Assembly: GCF_030445035.2 (NCBI RefSeq)
Contig: NC_080677.1
Coordinates: 4,464,001 to 4,528,000, forward strand
DNA: 64,000 nt
Direction of reading: 5' to 3'
Source: Dasypus novemcinctus
Lineage: Eukaryota; Chordata; Mammalia; Cingulata; Dasypodidae
The notes under the pieces were generated by a model. That model ran no database searches. It was not told the origin of the DNA and saw only the letters and a list, made by a program, of their open reading frames with translations. Shown one piece after another: positions 1-12,012 of the stretch (position 1 is the first letter of the stretch; every line of letters begins with the position of its first letter). A program made the position numbers and the translations under genes.

Positions 1-1365
1 CTACAAACCCCCAAAATTGAGCTGTTTTTCCTTCCATTCCTCCCCTCAGTTCTATAATTAGTCTATCCCAACCCCCCCACACACACCCTGTTCACCCTCA
101 AATTCAGCACCATCGACCCCTTCCACATCCCTGTACCACCTTCACCCTCATCCACTGCCAAACCACCTTTGTTCCACCTGTTCATAGGTTTTGCCCATAG
201 TGAGCATTGGCTCACCACACTGTCTCCCTGTCTCCTGATAGCCTGTCTTCCAGACTCTAACTCTGTGAGTCTGCTCAATTTGCTTAGATCATATCAGTGA
301 GATCAAGTACTATTTGTCTTTTAATGATTGGTTTGTTTCACTCAACATAAGGTCTTCAAGATTCATCCATGCTGTCCTGTGCATCAATACTGCATTCCTT
401 CTTATAGCTGAATAATATTTCATTGTGTGTGTATATATGTACCAAAATTTGCTTATCCATTCACCTGTTATGGACAGTCGGGTTGCTTCCAACTTTTGGT
501 AATAGTGACTAATGCTCTTGTGGAAACTGTGAGCATGTATCAGTTCATGTCCCTGCTTTCACTTCTTCTGGATATATACCTAAAGTGGGATTGCTAGATC
601 ATGTGGCACTTCTATAGTCAGCTTCCTAAGGAACAGCCAAACCACCCTCCACAATGGCTGGACCATTCGACATCCCCACCAGCAGTGGATGAGAGTTCCC
701 TTTCCTCCACGTCCTCCCCAACACTTGTAGGCCTCTGTTTTTTTAATAGCCACCAGTCTAATGGGTGTAAAGTAATATTTCATTTTAGTTTTGATATGCA
801 TTTGCCTAGTAGCTAGTGATGTTGAGCTTCCTTTCATGTGCCTTTGAGCTATTTGTATTTCCTCTTTGGTAAAGAGTATATTCAAGTCTCTTGCCTATTT
901 TTTAAGTGGGTTGTTTGTGTTTTTATTTTTGAGATGTAGGATTTCTTTATGTATACTGGATATTATTGCCTTATTGGATACATGGTTCCCAAGTATTTTT
1001 TCCCATTGAGTAGGCTGCCTTTTCACTCTCTTGACAAATTCCTTTGAAGCGCAGAAGTGTTTAATTTTGAGGAGGTCCCACTTATCTAATTTTTCCTTTG
1101 TTGCTCATGCTTGGGGTATAAAGTTTATGAAACCATTTCCTACTACAAGATCTCATAGATACATCCCTACATTATCTTCTAGGATAATGGTCTTGGTCTT
1201 GACTCTTATATTTAGGTCTCTGATCATTCTTGAGTTAATTTTTCTATAGAGTGTGAGATGGTGATCCTCTCTCATTTTGGGGGCTGTGGATATCCAGTTC
1301 TCCAAGCATCATTTGTTAAAGAGGCCATTCTCTCCCAGTTGAGTGGGTTTGTATAGCCAACTCTT
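1..1365 (-). mobile_element. L1 LINE, 5'-truncated (ORF2 C-terminus and 3' UTR)
   Basis: Read on the minus strand, this is the end of an L1 element. About 310-1365 encodes broken pieces of the ORF2 C-terminal region, with recognisable stretches such as GEWISKFWYIYTHTMKYYSAIRR and the KCWGGRGGKGTLIHCWWG region. About 1-300 is 3' UTR, which runs off the left edge of the window. The match begins at the ORF2 segment that reads PTQLGGNG in the L1 at 23.8 kb, so the copy is 5'-truncated. Stops and frameshifts show it is dead. The exact 5' junction is uncertain by about 20 bp. Confidence 0.85.
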
Positions 1366-1760
1366 GATGGGCAATCATTTGAAGATTAATTTTTTAAACA
1401 AAATCATTAATCTGGAGCTTCCATGTAATGACTGTGCATCCCCCAAAATGATTTCCATTTCTGACAGGTCGTAGGTACCCTATGTGAATGACTGAATCTG
1501 TGAACTTCCAAATAATCAAATGGTTGAATGAATGGATCAGCCACATGTGTTTCCATAGTTTGATCACTTGAAAATGTCCCCATCATATCTTTATGTATGA
1601 CCTTAGGTTCACCACTGAGAAGCGACGGCACCTGAATCTTCAATGATATTTTCAGGCCATTTAAAAATAGCTCTTTAATTTTATAAAAGAAAAAGATACA
1701 AATGCAAGATATATATCAAACAATACAGAAATAATTTTAATATGTTTAAAATCTACACAG
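1366..1760. other. AT-rich stretch, nothing recognised
   Basis: Between the L1 and the first SINE I see AT-rich sequence with no open frame resembling a known protein and no repeat I can place. Confidence 0.5.
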
Positions 1761-1846
1761 GGGAGCAGGAATAGCTCAGTAGTTTGAGAGCCTGCCTCCC
1801 ACGCATGAGGTCCCAGGTTCAATCCCCTGTACCTCCTAAAAAAACA
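1761..1846 (+). repeat. DAS-SINE, short form (tRNA-derived)
   Basis: The copy starts GGGGAGCAGGAATAGCTCAG. It has a pol III A box (TAGCTCAGTAG) and a B box (GGTTCAATCCC), followed by the family's CCTCCTAAAA junction and an A-rich tail. This tRNA-like head is the hallmark of armadillo DAS-SINEs. The copy carries only the tRNA-related part, not the longer body seen at 37.9, 57.8 and 59.7 kb. Confidence 0.85.
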
Positions 1847-4139
1847 CCATAAATCCGACCATCAAAAGTGAACACTCAACATTTTGCTAAATTCTAGTTC
1901 AAATCTTTCTATGCATACATATAAATATAGATGTATAAAATTTTACACAAATAGGATCATCCCCTTCCAAAATATTAGAGAGCTTTGATGGATATACTAT
2001 CATTAAGATAATTCATTGAAAAAAGTCTATATGCAAAAAATGCTTTAATAAAAGCTTATTTAATGTCCAGAATAGCTAGGCAATGATCTTGATTCAATAC
2101 TAATATATTGTGTCAGCTTAGATTTTAATGGTATGTACAGATTCTTTGATGAGAAAATATTGCTAAAGCCATAATAACACAATTCAACCATTTTCAGATC
2201 TAGAATTGCTTGTTAGAAGCTGATTAGAAATTATATTTGATATTAAATCTGTATCAGGATGCAAATATTAAACCTAAAATGAATAATCAAATATCCTTTG
2301 GAAATTTCCAGAGTATGACAGCTTAGTATATATGCATTAAAAATATCACCTTTTAAAAGGTAGCTAAAAGGTTTATCCATGGCTTCAAAGACTACCTTGC
2401 CTCATCAGTACTGATATTTTATAGCAAGAAGCTTTCTTTGGACTAGAGCTGCCTTAATCTTCTGGCAAATCTTCCTGCATGCTCTTTCCCAGTTTCTCCC
2501 TCCTCTCTCTTTCCTTTTACTGGAGGTAGGGGGAGAATTTTTCTTATGTCTGCTAACGTTTGTTGATTTCAGTGGAACTATACTAAAAAGGGAGTTTTCT
2601 AGGACATATTTGTATTTTTCAATCCCGTAGGTGCAGGGAGCCATAAAGGAGGAGAGGAAAGTGAAGTCTGAAAATGTACTGAGGGGAATGCAAATTGTAG
2701 AAGGCTCATTTATCAGCCCCATGAGTGTTGACAGCTTTTTGTATGGTGGATCCAAACAGAGAGAAACTTTGGAAATAGCCTATACATGGGAAACAGGTAA
2801 AAGAGAGGTGTAGAGTCTAATCACCTTGGATGGAGACCCCTTTGAACGAGCAGTCTTCTCCTTGGAGAGAGTGGGGGTCTCCGTAACCAACATTCTGACC
2901 ATCGAGTCTGTTTGACCATCACACCTGTCAGATGCACCTGCAGACAAAAGACTTTTGTGGATTGTTTGGCACCATCTGTGAGATAGGACTCACAGCTGCT
3001 GCTCACGTTCTATTTTGTTTCCTTCCATAGAAAGTGGGAGAAAGGGGGAAGCTCAGATGGTTATCGTACAACTACACAAATGGTCTTTATTTTCCAGGTG
3101 GCAAGGCAGCATGTCAATCACCAGAGATGGCCAAGTCATCACCAAGACGGCAGGTTCATCACAAGGAGTTGCTTTTCTCCCTCCACTTTGCTTGAGATTA
3201 ACAGCAGCTCCCTTCTCACCCTGTTGGCAGGAGAGAATTTATGTTTAGCATTGCACCATTTTATGCCATCTGGTTTCATTTCGACAGCTGATTTAAAAAC
3301 CAGACAATGAGCATGGCTGTTCAATGAAGAAAAAAGGAGAAAATGCACTCAGCTGCTGATTTTGGCTATTTTGTCAGAAACCGAGACAATATTTATATCA
3401 CACGCTGGCCCAAATGGCTAATGACTATAACTGTTTATCTGTTTTCCTACTTCTGGATTATTCTACTCTGGGAGTTTGCATGTCTCAACATAACACAATC
3501 AGAGAACTGACAAACATGAGAAACAAATTACTAAAAGGCACACACACGCACACACAGCCTAAGACCTTAGCCTATAATCTTATTGTCATGTAAGATCACA
3601 TCTATGCCTTGCCAGAAAATATTTTCAAAGATCTTTGTTGGGGAAATCAGTCCTCTTTACCTTCTTTGGTGATCGCACAGTCAGCAAAATCCGTTGCCCA
3701 CTCTGAAAATAATCACTATGTTCAAGGTTCAGAGCTTTCCTGCTCTTCAAGCTAAACAAATCTGTTTGTCAATTATTTTTGGAGTTTTCTGCTACAGTAG
3801 TCATAGGGTAAGAAGTACAGAAGAGCTTTTAAAGGGTGATTTTTCAGGGATGTGAATTATATCTTAATTTAAAAAGGACAAAAGGGGAATCCTTCCATGT
3901 GTGAACACATACACGCACATGCAAGCACATCTTACTTATGTATTTTCTTCTTTGCTTGTTTGTTTATTTTCTAAGGAGCTACAGTGAATATATTATGAAT
4001 TTTGTTCACAGTGATGATAAGAGTTTTGTCTCTCTTTCATCTTTAAATGCAGCAATTTTGCATTTCATTAGCTTTATCACTTCTACTTTACTTAGACTTA
4101 GTTCTACATTTTCTATATTTACAGATTACTTCTTAAAAT
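1847..4139. other. Intergenic, no gene recognised
   Basis: This is about 2.3 kb of mainly AT-rich unique-looking sequence. A short CA-rich microsatellite lies at 3538-3557. Several open frames of 60-116 codons occur on both strands (the longest is minus, 2405-2755), but none shows a recognisable domain, codon bias or splice context, so I do not call them genes. Confidence 0.5.
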
Positions 4140-5152
4140 CTTTTTATTTTGAAGAAATTTTCAACTCACAAGATGGTTGCAAAACTACTACAAACCCTAT
4201 ACAGTGAATTCCAGCATATCTACTGATATCTATCTGTATATCTATCTCTCCATCTTCACCTACCTTTCTATTTTCTAAATATTTGAGAGTAAGTTGTATG
4301 CATCATGCTCCTTGAACACTTAATACATCCACGTACATTTCCTAAAAATAAGGATATTCAGTTTTGTAACCAAGTTAAGTTCAGTTAGCAAGTTTAAGAA
4401 TTTTAACATTGATATAAAGCTTATAGTCCAGACTCCACTTTTTTTTCAAATGTCCCAAAATATCCTTTTGGGCATTTTCTCCTCCATTACTAGATCCAGT
4501 CTGGTAGTATGTTCTGTCTTTAGTTGTTATTTTCTCTTTAATCTCTCTCTCTCTCCTCCTTCCCCCTTAATATTGTAGAAACATATATACAATGTGAACT
4601 TTCCCAACTCTACCACTTCCAAGCATACCATCAGTGGAACTGATCACACCACAATGTTGTGCTATCTTCACTACCATCCATTACCAGAACTTTTCCATCA
4701 TCCCAAAAAGAAACCCGGCTATCATGATGCATTAACTCCCCATTCCCCCTCCTTCCCCACCCTAGTAACCCAAACCCTACTTCCTTCTCTCTATAAATTT
4801 GCATATTCTAGCTGTTTTATGTAAGTAGAATTATACAATGCCTGTTCCTTTTTGTCTGACTTACTGCATTCAACAAGTTGTCCTCAAGGTTCATCCATGT
4901 AGTAGCACATATTAAAACTTCATTTCTCGTTAAGTCTGAATAATATTCCACTGCATGGATATAACACATTTTGCTTATCCATTCATCTGCCAATTGACGC
5001 TTCCACCTTTAGGCGATTATGAATAATTGGTGTACAGATAGCTGTCTGGTAGCTTTCAATTTGTTCGGCAAAATACATGCTCAGAATTGGGATTGCTGGG
5101 TCATATGGTAGTCCTATGTTTTTCTATGTTTAACATTTTGAGGAACCTACAA
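4140..5152 (-). mobile_element. Old L1 LINE, 3' end (minus strand)
   Basis: 4140-4800 reads as an L1M-type 3' UTR in reverse: TTTTATTTTGAAGAAATTTT followed by the region resembling the usual TTGCAAAAATAGTACA motif. 4800-5152 reads as the reversed ORF2 C-terminal coding region, with the segments for the PDERKLAMYTNY-type and IPILSMYF-type parts badly decayed. It ends abruptly next to the poly(T) of the neighbouring DNAJA2 retrocopy. Divergence is higher than in the 18.6-25 kb L1, so it is an older insertion. Confidence 0.7.
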
Positions 5153-5169
5153 TTTTATTTTTTTAGGGA

Positions 5170-6957
5170 CTAAATAAGCATTTATTTATTTATTTGTTTG
5201 TTTTTACTATGAAATTTTTTATTCTATTTGTAGCAGCTTATGAAAATACAGCCAAACATAAAGCTTGAGGACAAATTGTACACAAACTTTACAATGTGGG
5301 ATTTGAATTTAAAATAAGAAACATAAAAATCTACACAAAACTGATGAAAATCAAGCAGAGATACCAGGATTGAAATTTATAATCCATGTGTGAAAGGGAG
5401 TTTTGTTTCCTTTCAAGTGCCATATTCCGCCATGGAAGAGATGAAATGAAGACGTAAAGCTTTTTTGATTAGTTTAAAATATGATATCAATTTTTAAAGT
5501 TACACATAGACTAACAGAAGTCCATCAGTTCATCTGGATTGATCGGATACTCCAGCTGGATTGCTGAAAACAAATTAGGCAAACATGGAAAGAAAATCCC
5601 CCTGTGTACTTGCTGGTTCCTGATGGGCACACTGCCCTCCAGGCCGTGACGGCTGCGCTTTCCTCATCAGAGCTATCATTGTGGGCTTCGCGCCTCTGAC
5701 ACCTCCCAAGCCCCGAGTGCTATCAGACTCCTGAAGCTCTACCTCCTCTGTGTCTCCAAGGACCTTAGGAGCTTCCGGTCTAGATGGCAGAAGATCGTCT
5801 AGTTCAGAAAGCTTGTCTGGGTTGATCCGGTTGTTTTCAGAAAACTGTACATCACACTTTATGTAAACAACACCTTTTTCAAAGGGATTCCTGTACTGTG
5901 GCATTCCTTCACCTTGAACTACACAAGCACATCCTGGTTCAATTACTTTTCCAGGGAGGTATTTCACAGCAATCTGAGGGCCATCGAGGTGCTTAAATGT
6001 GAACTGAAATCCACACAGAGCTTCAACAAGTCCTCTCTTATATGTCACGTGCAAATCGTTTCCAACTCTCTGGAACACCTCATGTTTTTTCTCTTGTAGC
6101 AAAACAACAATGCCTCCTGGTTCCACTCCTGGAGCCAGGTCTGCTTCCCCCAGTGGACGTAATTCTCTGTCCATGTCTCATGCTTTTGTCTATGTGGACT
6201 TCAAGAATCCTGACTTCTTTAATCACTTTCTTGCCCTCACATTTTGTACAGGGGTCCTCTTCACTAATTACCTCTCCTCCCCCTTACAATCAGAGCACAC
6301 AGCCTGCATCTGCTGAGCCTTGCCTGGAGCGAGCCTTCTGATCATGATGCAGACACCTCGATCCCACAAGCACTACACTTCTGAACAACTCCTGACTTTC
6401 CACCTGGCCACTGCATGCACTACAGAGTTACATTCTTGCTAAGTTATAGTTTGGTGGTCTCGCCATGATACAGATCTTCTAAACATACTTTGAGTGGATG
6501 CATCATGTCTTCTCCTCTTCTTCTGCCATTTCAACTTCTACTCTGATTGTCCAGGAAGCCAAACAATCCCTCACCAAAAATGTGAGAGAAAATATCATCC
6601 ACGCGACCACCTCTGCTGCTACCTTCCCAAAGACCTTGCTTTCCTTATCTGTCACATAACCCATGCTTCTCAGGATTTGAGAGTACTTCATAAGCAAAAC
6701 TTATTTCTTTCAATTTGTCTCTGGCATTTGAATTCTTACCAGGATCGTGTTCCTTGGCCAATTTTCTGTATGCCTTCTTGAGCTCCTTCTCGCTGGCACC
6801 AGGCGGGATGTCCAGGATGTCGTAGAGCTTTGTGTCAGGTCACGTCCGCCATGGTGGCCGGCCCAGGCAGCACGCGGGTAGGAAGGCGGCGCAGGGCACC
6901 GAGCGGAGCCAGACCGACGCGCGGCGGTGGTGGCAGTGCAGGCCAAGGCAGACCTGC
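5170..6957 (-). pseudogene. DNAJA2: Processed pseudogene of DNAJA2 (HSP40 co-chaperone)
   Basis: The parent protein is a cytosolic type I J-domain co-chaperone of HSP70. On the minus strand all parts appear in mRNA order with no introns: 5' UTR to about 6957, start codon at 6852-6850, J domain, zinc-finger region (about 6460-6280), C-terminal substrate-binding domain (long frame 6174-5575), the terminal QCAHQ, and a 3' UTR ending near an AATAAA at about 5225 and an A-rich tail (T-rich on the plus strand, 5160-5215). The copy is dead. A stop falls within the first five codons, the J-domain HPD triad reads DPG, several frameshifts separate the domains, the segment before the C-terminus is frameshifted, and the normal stop after CAHQ has become a sense codon. 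It is a standard L1-mediated retrocopy. The identification rests on long residue matches such as LVEALCGFQFTFKHLDG and GEGMPQYRNPFEKG. Confidence 0.93.
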
Positions 6958-7017
6958 ACTCATTTAATACGAGAGTTTTTACATTTAAGTGATAGCCTTT
7001 GCTTTCTTTTTTTTCTT

Positions 7018-7905
7018 TTTTCTTTTTATTGTTAAAGAAACTTTAGTTACATAAATGTTGCATAAAAAATATAGGGGATTCCCATTTGCCTCACTCCCTC
7101 ACCGCACACTTTCCAACATTAGTGTGCTATATTTGCTAAAATTGATGAAAATGTATTGAGGCAGTGCTACTAACCATGGACTGTAGTTTACCTTATAGTT
7201 TACATTCTATCCCACACAATTTTGTAGGTTATGATAAAATATAGAGTTACCTGTACCCATCATTGCAACGTCATGCAGAACAATTCCAAGATCCCAAAAA
7301 TGCCCCCATATTACACCCATCCTTCCCTCTTCCTCCCCTCAGAACCTCCGCTAGCCACTGCCTCTATATCGTTCATAGAAGCTCTTCCATTGGCAGAGTA
7401 ACAGTAACTCTATAATAGAATAATAATAAGTCTATTTCAGTCCATTGTTCATTACCCACTCTTGAGGATTTGGGGTTGGTGATGCCCTCTCTGTTTCTAA
7501 TTGAGAGAGGGTCTAGGTCCCACGGGACAGATGCATGGGACTGTCTTGCTTGCAGCTGCAGACTCTCTCTGTTCCTTGGGATGGGCATTGTCCATCATCA
7601 TCTCCATGTTAGTTGTCCTGAGAGAGTCCAATGAAGTGGAGAGTAGGTGTTGCCACTCTGCTGAGATTCAGGGCTCAAATGGCACATGGACAGACCAAAG
7701 ATTTATGTCTCTGGGACATATATCTAACAAGCATAGTGCTAATTATAGGTTCAAATAAAAGGGACAGAAAAGCCGTGTGTAGGGAAACTATAAAAGAGTC
7801 TAAATCTGTCACACTGGGAACCATAAGTTCCAAAGTAAGGCCCATTGACAGGCTGCCTAATTCCTGAGTTTATCTGTCCTGCTTATAGTGTCTAGATATC
7901 CCTAC
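7018..7905 (-). mobile_element. L1 LINE 3' UTR fragment (minus strand)
   Basis: Reverse-complemented, this aligns along its length with 55080-56035 in the same window. Shared blocks include GGACAACTAACA, CTTATTATTATTCTA and GGGGGCATTTTTGGGA, and the end AACATTTATGTAA before an A-rich tail. The sequence before the tail (GGGAATCCCCTATATTTTTT on minus) is the L1 3' terminus. It is 5'-truncated inside the 3' UTR, so no coding region is present. Confidence 0.75.
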
Positions 7906-8480
7906 AGCCTTGACTTTAAATCCATACTGGCATTGAATTTACACACCCTTAAGGAATCAGTTGTATATTTTCCCTTGCTTCTTTCACTTACTCTCCCTCA
8001 CCTTCAGCACATGATGTCTTTTTTTATTTCAGTACTACCACAGTTTATGGGTAACCAATCTCAGAATGGACAACCCTGTCCTTGTTTCTTTCAGAACACC
8101 TTGAGCCTCAGCATTTCTGCTGTCAAGTCATCCATGCCTTGCTCCACCTCCAGTCCCATCCCTTCACTACCCCAAGGGCTGTAAATCTTTGAACAACTAT
8201 CGTTTTTAGCTGTGTGCACACAGACATCACTTGTGTCCTGGGCTACTATCTTTGCATTCTTGGCCTTTGGTCCCAATCCGCTGGCCAACTGCTGATGAGC
8301 AGAAAAGTTTTCTACTCTCTTTGTGATTCTTTCTTTCTCCTACAATGTCCCCACCCACAGAGGTCAGTCAAGGAATGTTGCTGAATTGCTGGAGCCGCCA
8401 TTTGCCAAGGGCAGTTCCAACGATAACTTTCATAAGTTTCTAAAATGTAATAGTCAAGGGCCCTGCTCCCCCCACCTAGC
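7906..8480. other. Unique sequence, nothing recognised
   Basis: I see no gene, RNA or repeat here. Short open frames on the plus strand near 7.9-8.2 kb have no recognisable content. Confidence 0.45.
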
Positions 8481-8740
8481 TCTGCGTCAGCTGCAAATGC
8501 GGGAAGACTGCTTTCCATTCCTCTCACCCAGGTCATTGATAAAGATGTTAAGCAATCCGGGGCCCAGAGCAACCCCTGAAGAACAGCTGCTCTGCAAGAC
8601 AGGTGTCACTGATGCATTGATAGCCACTCTCTGGCACAAACCTCTTGTCACTTGCACTGTAAAGCTTGAGATGCATTCTCTCCCTCCCATCCTAGAACGT
8701 CTGTCTGGAAATAGTTGCTTGTTCAAACATGTTTCATAAC
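8481..8740 (-). mobile_element. Ancient L3/CR1 LINE relic (reverse transcriptase)
   Basis: A minus-strand frame (8726-8487) contains LGPGLLNIFINDLGE, a clear relative of the palm motif (GPLLFNIFINDL) of CR1/L3-clade reverse transcriptases. On the plus strand the matching text CCAGGTCATTGATAAAGATG is the form usually seen for mammalian L3/CR1 copies. The element predates the placental radiation and survives only as a fragment. The catalytic FADD segment expected downstream is not recognisable, and the boundaries are approximate. Confidence 0.7.
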
Positions 8741-9430
8741 TGAGCTACAAGCCCAATTATGATTAGAGATCAATATTTAATGGGATGTGAAATCATTTGC
8801 TATGTAAAAGAAAAGATCCATAAAGATTCATTCACATGTCTTGCGTGTACAAGAAAATAAGAAAATTTATGGTTGCATAAAGTAACAGTGTGGAATAATA
8901 ATCTTTATTTCCCACTTACTAACAAGCTTTAAGGCTTATTAACAGGATATTTGTAACAGGCATGTCATGAATATGGCCCAGAATTGATAGTTTGCACTAA
9001 TATTCTTTTCATTATTCTGTACACCATTTTTTTCTTATTTGATGCTGTTTCCCATCTAGCTACTTGTAATTTTAAAATGTCTGATTTAATGGTATCTTTC
9101 AAGGTTTAAAGTCCTACCTTAACATAAAACCAGACACAAATGGAACACCAGGTTAAATGGCAGAGAGCAGCTGTTAGGTCTTAAGAATGAGAGTAGCCTA
9201 CAAAGAGCTTTACTTGTCCTTTATGATCGAATTTTAGAATCTCAACGATGGGAAAGGAATTGCCAAATGGTTGTTTCATCTGTGCTTGAGAACTTTTACT
9301 GCTGGAAAACTCACAAACTCCAAGGGCTCCTTTTTTCCTCTTTGAGGAGTTTTGTCAGTCGTTTCTTCCTTCTTCCCACCAAAGCTGTCTCCTGGGAGCT
9401 CCCAGCCACCCATCCTTCCCGGCATGGGGA
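8741..9430. other. AT-rich unique sequence, nothing recognised
   Basis: This is low-GC sequence without a supportable gene or repeat. Small frames on both strands at 9267-9470 are overlapping mirror frames with no known domain. Confidence 0.45.
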
Positions 9431-9655
9431 GCCCAGCTGTACTGCTTAGAGTTAGAGTGTTGTGCCCCAAGTTCCAACTTTATCTTTAGTAAGTGTGTTA
9501 ATTCAGACAATTATTTAACTCCCCTAGAACCCAGCTTCCTTGTCTGTCAAATGGAGATAAATCATTACTTCATGGAGTGGTTTTGAGAATTTTAAGTTAC
9601 TGTAACAAAAACACTTAGCATATCGTCTGTCTCATAGTAAAACAGTCTGTGTAAA
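9431..9655 (+). repeat. MIR SINE
   Basis: The conserved MIR core is readable on the plus strand: TTATTTAACTCCCCTAGAAC, then CTTGTCTGTCAAATGGAGAT, a CTTCATGGAGTGGTTTTGAG block, and an AACACTTAGCATATCGTCTG block corresponding to the usual AGCACTTAGCACAGTGCCTG. The 5' tRNA-like part is poorly preserved. Confidence 0.75.
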
Positions 9656-9779
9656 AAATTCTAGAAGTCTATGGTGTCCTTGACAAAAATGCCTCCATCT
9701 AGCCATGAGAAAAGATCAGACAAACCCAAATTGAGGGACATGCTAGAAAAATAACTGCTCAATACACTTAGTATCAGTA

Positions 9780-10120
9780 CTCAGTATTCAATACACTCAA
9801 TACCTGAGGAAAGACTAAAGAACTGTCACAAGCTGAAGGAGACTTGGTGACATGACAACACATCCACACTATGGATTAGAATAGAAAAAAACATTTGCAG
9901 AATAACTAGTGAATTCCAAATAAAGTGCACAGTTTGGTTGATAGAACTGTTCTGAGGTAGACTTCTTAGCTTTGCTAATGTGGCCACAGCAACGTCACAT
10001 GTGAACACGATGGGAGGTTGGGTGAGGGGCAGGCAAAGACTCTGTGCTCCTCTTGCAGGTTTTCTGTGAGTCCAGAATGATTTCAAATCAATTATTTGTT
10101 TTCAAACTGTAAAAAAAAAT
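9780..10120 (+). mobile_element. L1MB/L1MC-type 3' end
   Basis: The region starts AAAGAACTGTCACAAGCTGA with GGAGACTTGGTGACATGACA close behind. It continues through GGTTGGGTGAGGGGCAGG to TTTTCTGTGAGTCCAGAATG and ends in an A-run at 10109-10118. This order matches the 3' UTR of older mammalian L1 subfamilies. No coding sequence is present. Confidence 0.65.
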
Positions 10121-11887
10121 CCTAACGTTCTCTTCAGTTATTTTGAATAGCCTCATGGCTTTCCTACTGCCCTTTACTACTCTCTCCTGCTCTTGATGCC
10201 TTCTTTGAAGTTCTTCATCATTGTAAACCTCTGCACCTTGAAGAGCCTGCATGGAAAATGAGAACAAAGACCCAACAGCCTGCTTTGCCCACACGCAGGT
10301 GGTCTTGACCCAGGCAGGTCCCTTAGCACAGTGGAGCTGGCCTGCAGACCGCCCAAGAGGTTGGCGGCCGAGGCCCCGGGGCCAGCAAGTCCGGGTGGAT
10401 CTTTCCAGGAGGCTCTAAAGGAGAGCAGGATAGAGGGGTGCAACAAGCAGGACTGGGGGTCAGGAGAGGGTCTTTAGGGCGGGACTCATTCCAGCACATT
10501 AGTGTGCTGACGGGACTGCTCTGGTGAAAAGGGAGAATTTAATGATGGAGGTTAAAAAAAAAAAAAGGAGGGGGGAGCATTGCCAAAGGAGAGCCACTGA
10601 GTGGTCGGCCTTTGGCCTTCGCAGCAGAAAGGTTCTCCCCTTACAAGGTGAAGGTCGGGCTGAGAGGTGCAGAAGCAGGTGGAGATGGGAAAGAGAGAAA
10701 GTGCCTTTCTGACTCTCCTTCCTCACGAGTGATGAGCGTGGTCCCCAGGTAAGGCTGAAGAGCAAGGAGGGGTCTGGAGGTCGCAGGCAATTAAAAAGCA
10801 GGGGAAATAGTCTCCGGGATGAGAAGTCCTAAATTCAAAGGAGCCCTCGCTCCCTAGCGGTGTGTTCTCTCCAGCACGTTCGGTGTCTTGAGCGCAGTGT
10901 GGACGCGGCACAGAGCAGGGGGCTTCCAGGTGACACGAGGGAGGGTGGGAGGGGCTGTGGGGTCCCATGAGGACAGCATGGGAGAGGAAGGTCCTGGTGG
11001 GCTCAGAGGAGCCGGTCTGGTGAGACGGGGGTGTGTGCTGCTTTCAGGTCGTTTTTATACAAGTTGCGATATTTGGTGCACTGTTTCCTTCCTACCCTTT
11101 CTCCCACTCCTGAAAAGCCGCTACTAATTAGAGGGTACATCCTGCAATCAGTAGAGTCTCCGAAGAAGGAAAATAAGGCAGATAAAAGCGTAAAGATGCC
11201 AGAAGCAGCACCAACTTGCTAACGTCACTAAGGTGCCGTTTACTGCGTTTTAGAAGCAGAGTCCTCGTGCAGAAGCCAAAAGGCCAGCAGCCACCACAGA
11301 CAACCAAGAAACGGCATGCTGGGGTGCAGCTGTGGGAGGCCGCCAGCAAACAAGGGGTGCAGCTGCGCCCGGGCAAGCCGGTGCAGGCACGGAGGCCAGG
11401 GATCTGCTCTTGCGCTCAGCTCCCTCGCCAGCCCTTCTCCATGCTTCCCTCACTTAGGGCCGCGGGCTTTGGCTTCTGCTTTTCCATCGGAACCCCGGCT
11501 CTGGAGACCGCCGTGGTGAGCTCCAGCCTCTCCGGCTCTCATCCTTGCTCTTCCGTTTCTCAACTGGGATTGGCAACTCCAGTTTCAAAGAGGTTTGCAT
11601 GATGTGGACCCTGATCCCTTCAGAATCAGCTTCTAGAACCTGCTCTTGGTGCCACTTCCTGCTTCTGGGGGTCATTAGTGAAGGGTGAGCCCACTATTCC
11701 CCCCGCTGCCGCCCCCCAATTCCCATCACAGCTGGGCAGGGGGTGAGCTTTGCCTGAGCACCTGCAATTTCTTGGCAAGACCAGGCATCAGTTTAATTTC
11801 TTCTCTACTATGAAATAAGAAATTTTAGAATCTCCCCTAAAATGCATTGTGTACTGCCAGATGCAGTGTTATCAAAAATAAATTATA
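10121..11887. other. GC-rich unique stretch, no gene supported
   Basis: GC content rises at about 10.3-11.7 kb, with scattered CpGs and an A13 tract at 10553-10565. Overlapping open frames on both strands (for example 11216-11602 plus and 11250-11453 minus) look like by-products of GC content. I see no splice-bounded exon with a recognisable domain, but I cannot exclude a non-conserved exon. Confidence 0.4.
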
Positions 11888-12010
11888 GGGAGCAGATGTG
11901 GCTCAAGCAGCAGAGCTCTCTCTTCCCATATGGGAGGTCCCAGTTTGGTTCCTGGTGCCTCCTAAAAAAATAAAAACAAACAACAAGCAGACAAATGGAA
12001 AAAAAAAATT
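11888..12010 (+). repeat. DAS-SINE, short form
   Basis: The copy starts GGGAGCAGATGTGGCTCAAG. The B box region reads TTTGGTTCCTGG, so it has decayed from the GGTTCNANNCC consensus. It ends with CCTCCTAAAAAAATAAAAAC and a second A-run at about 12000-12008. It lies head-to-tail with the next SINE. Confidence 0.85.
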
Positions 12011-12012
12011 CA

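Noticed and set aside
10088-10294. Minus-strand exon-like segment with an acceptor-like TTTTCCATGCAG and a charged peptide
   Set aside because: Most of its 3' half overlaps an L1MB/MC-type 3' UTR read on the plus strand, so an exon is unlikely.
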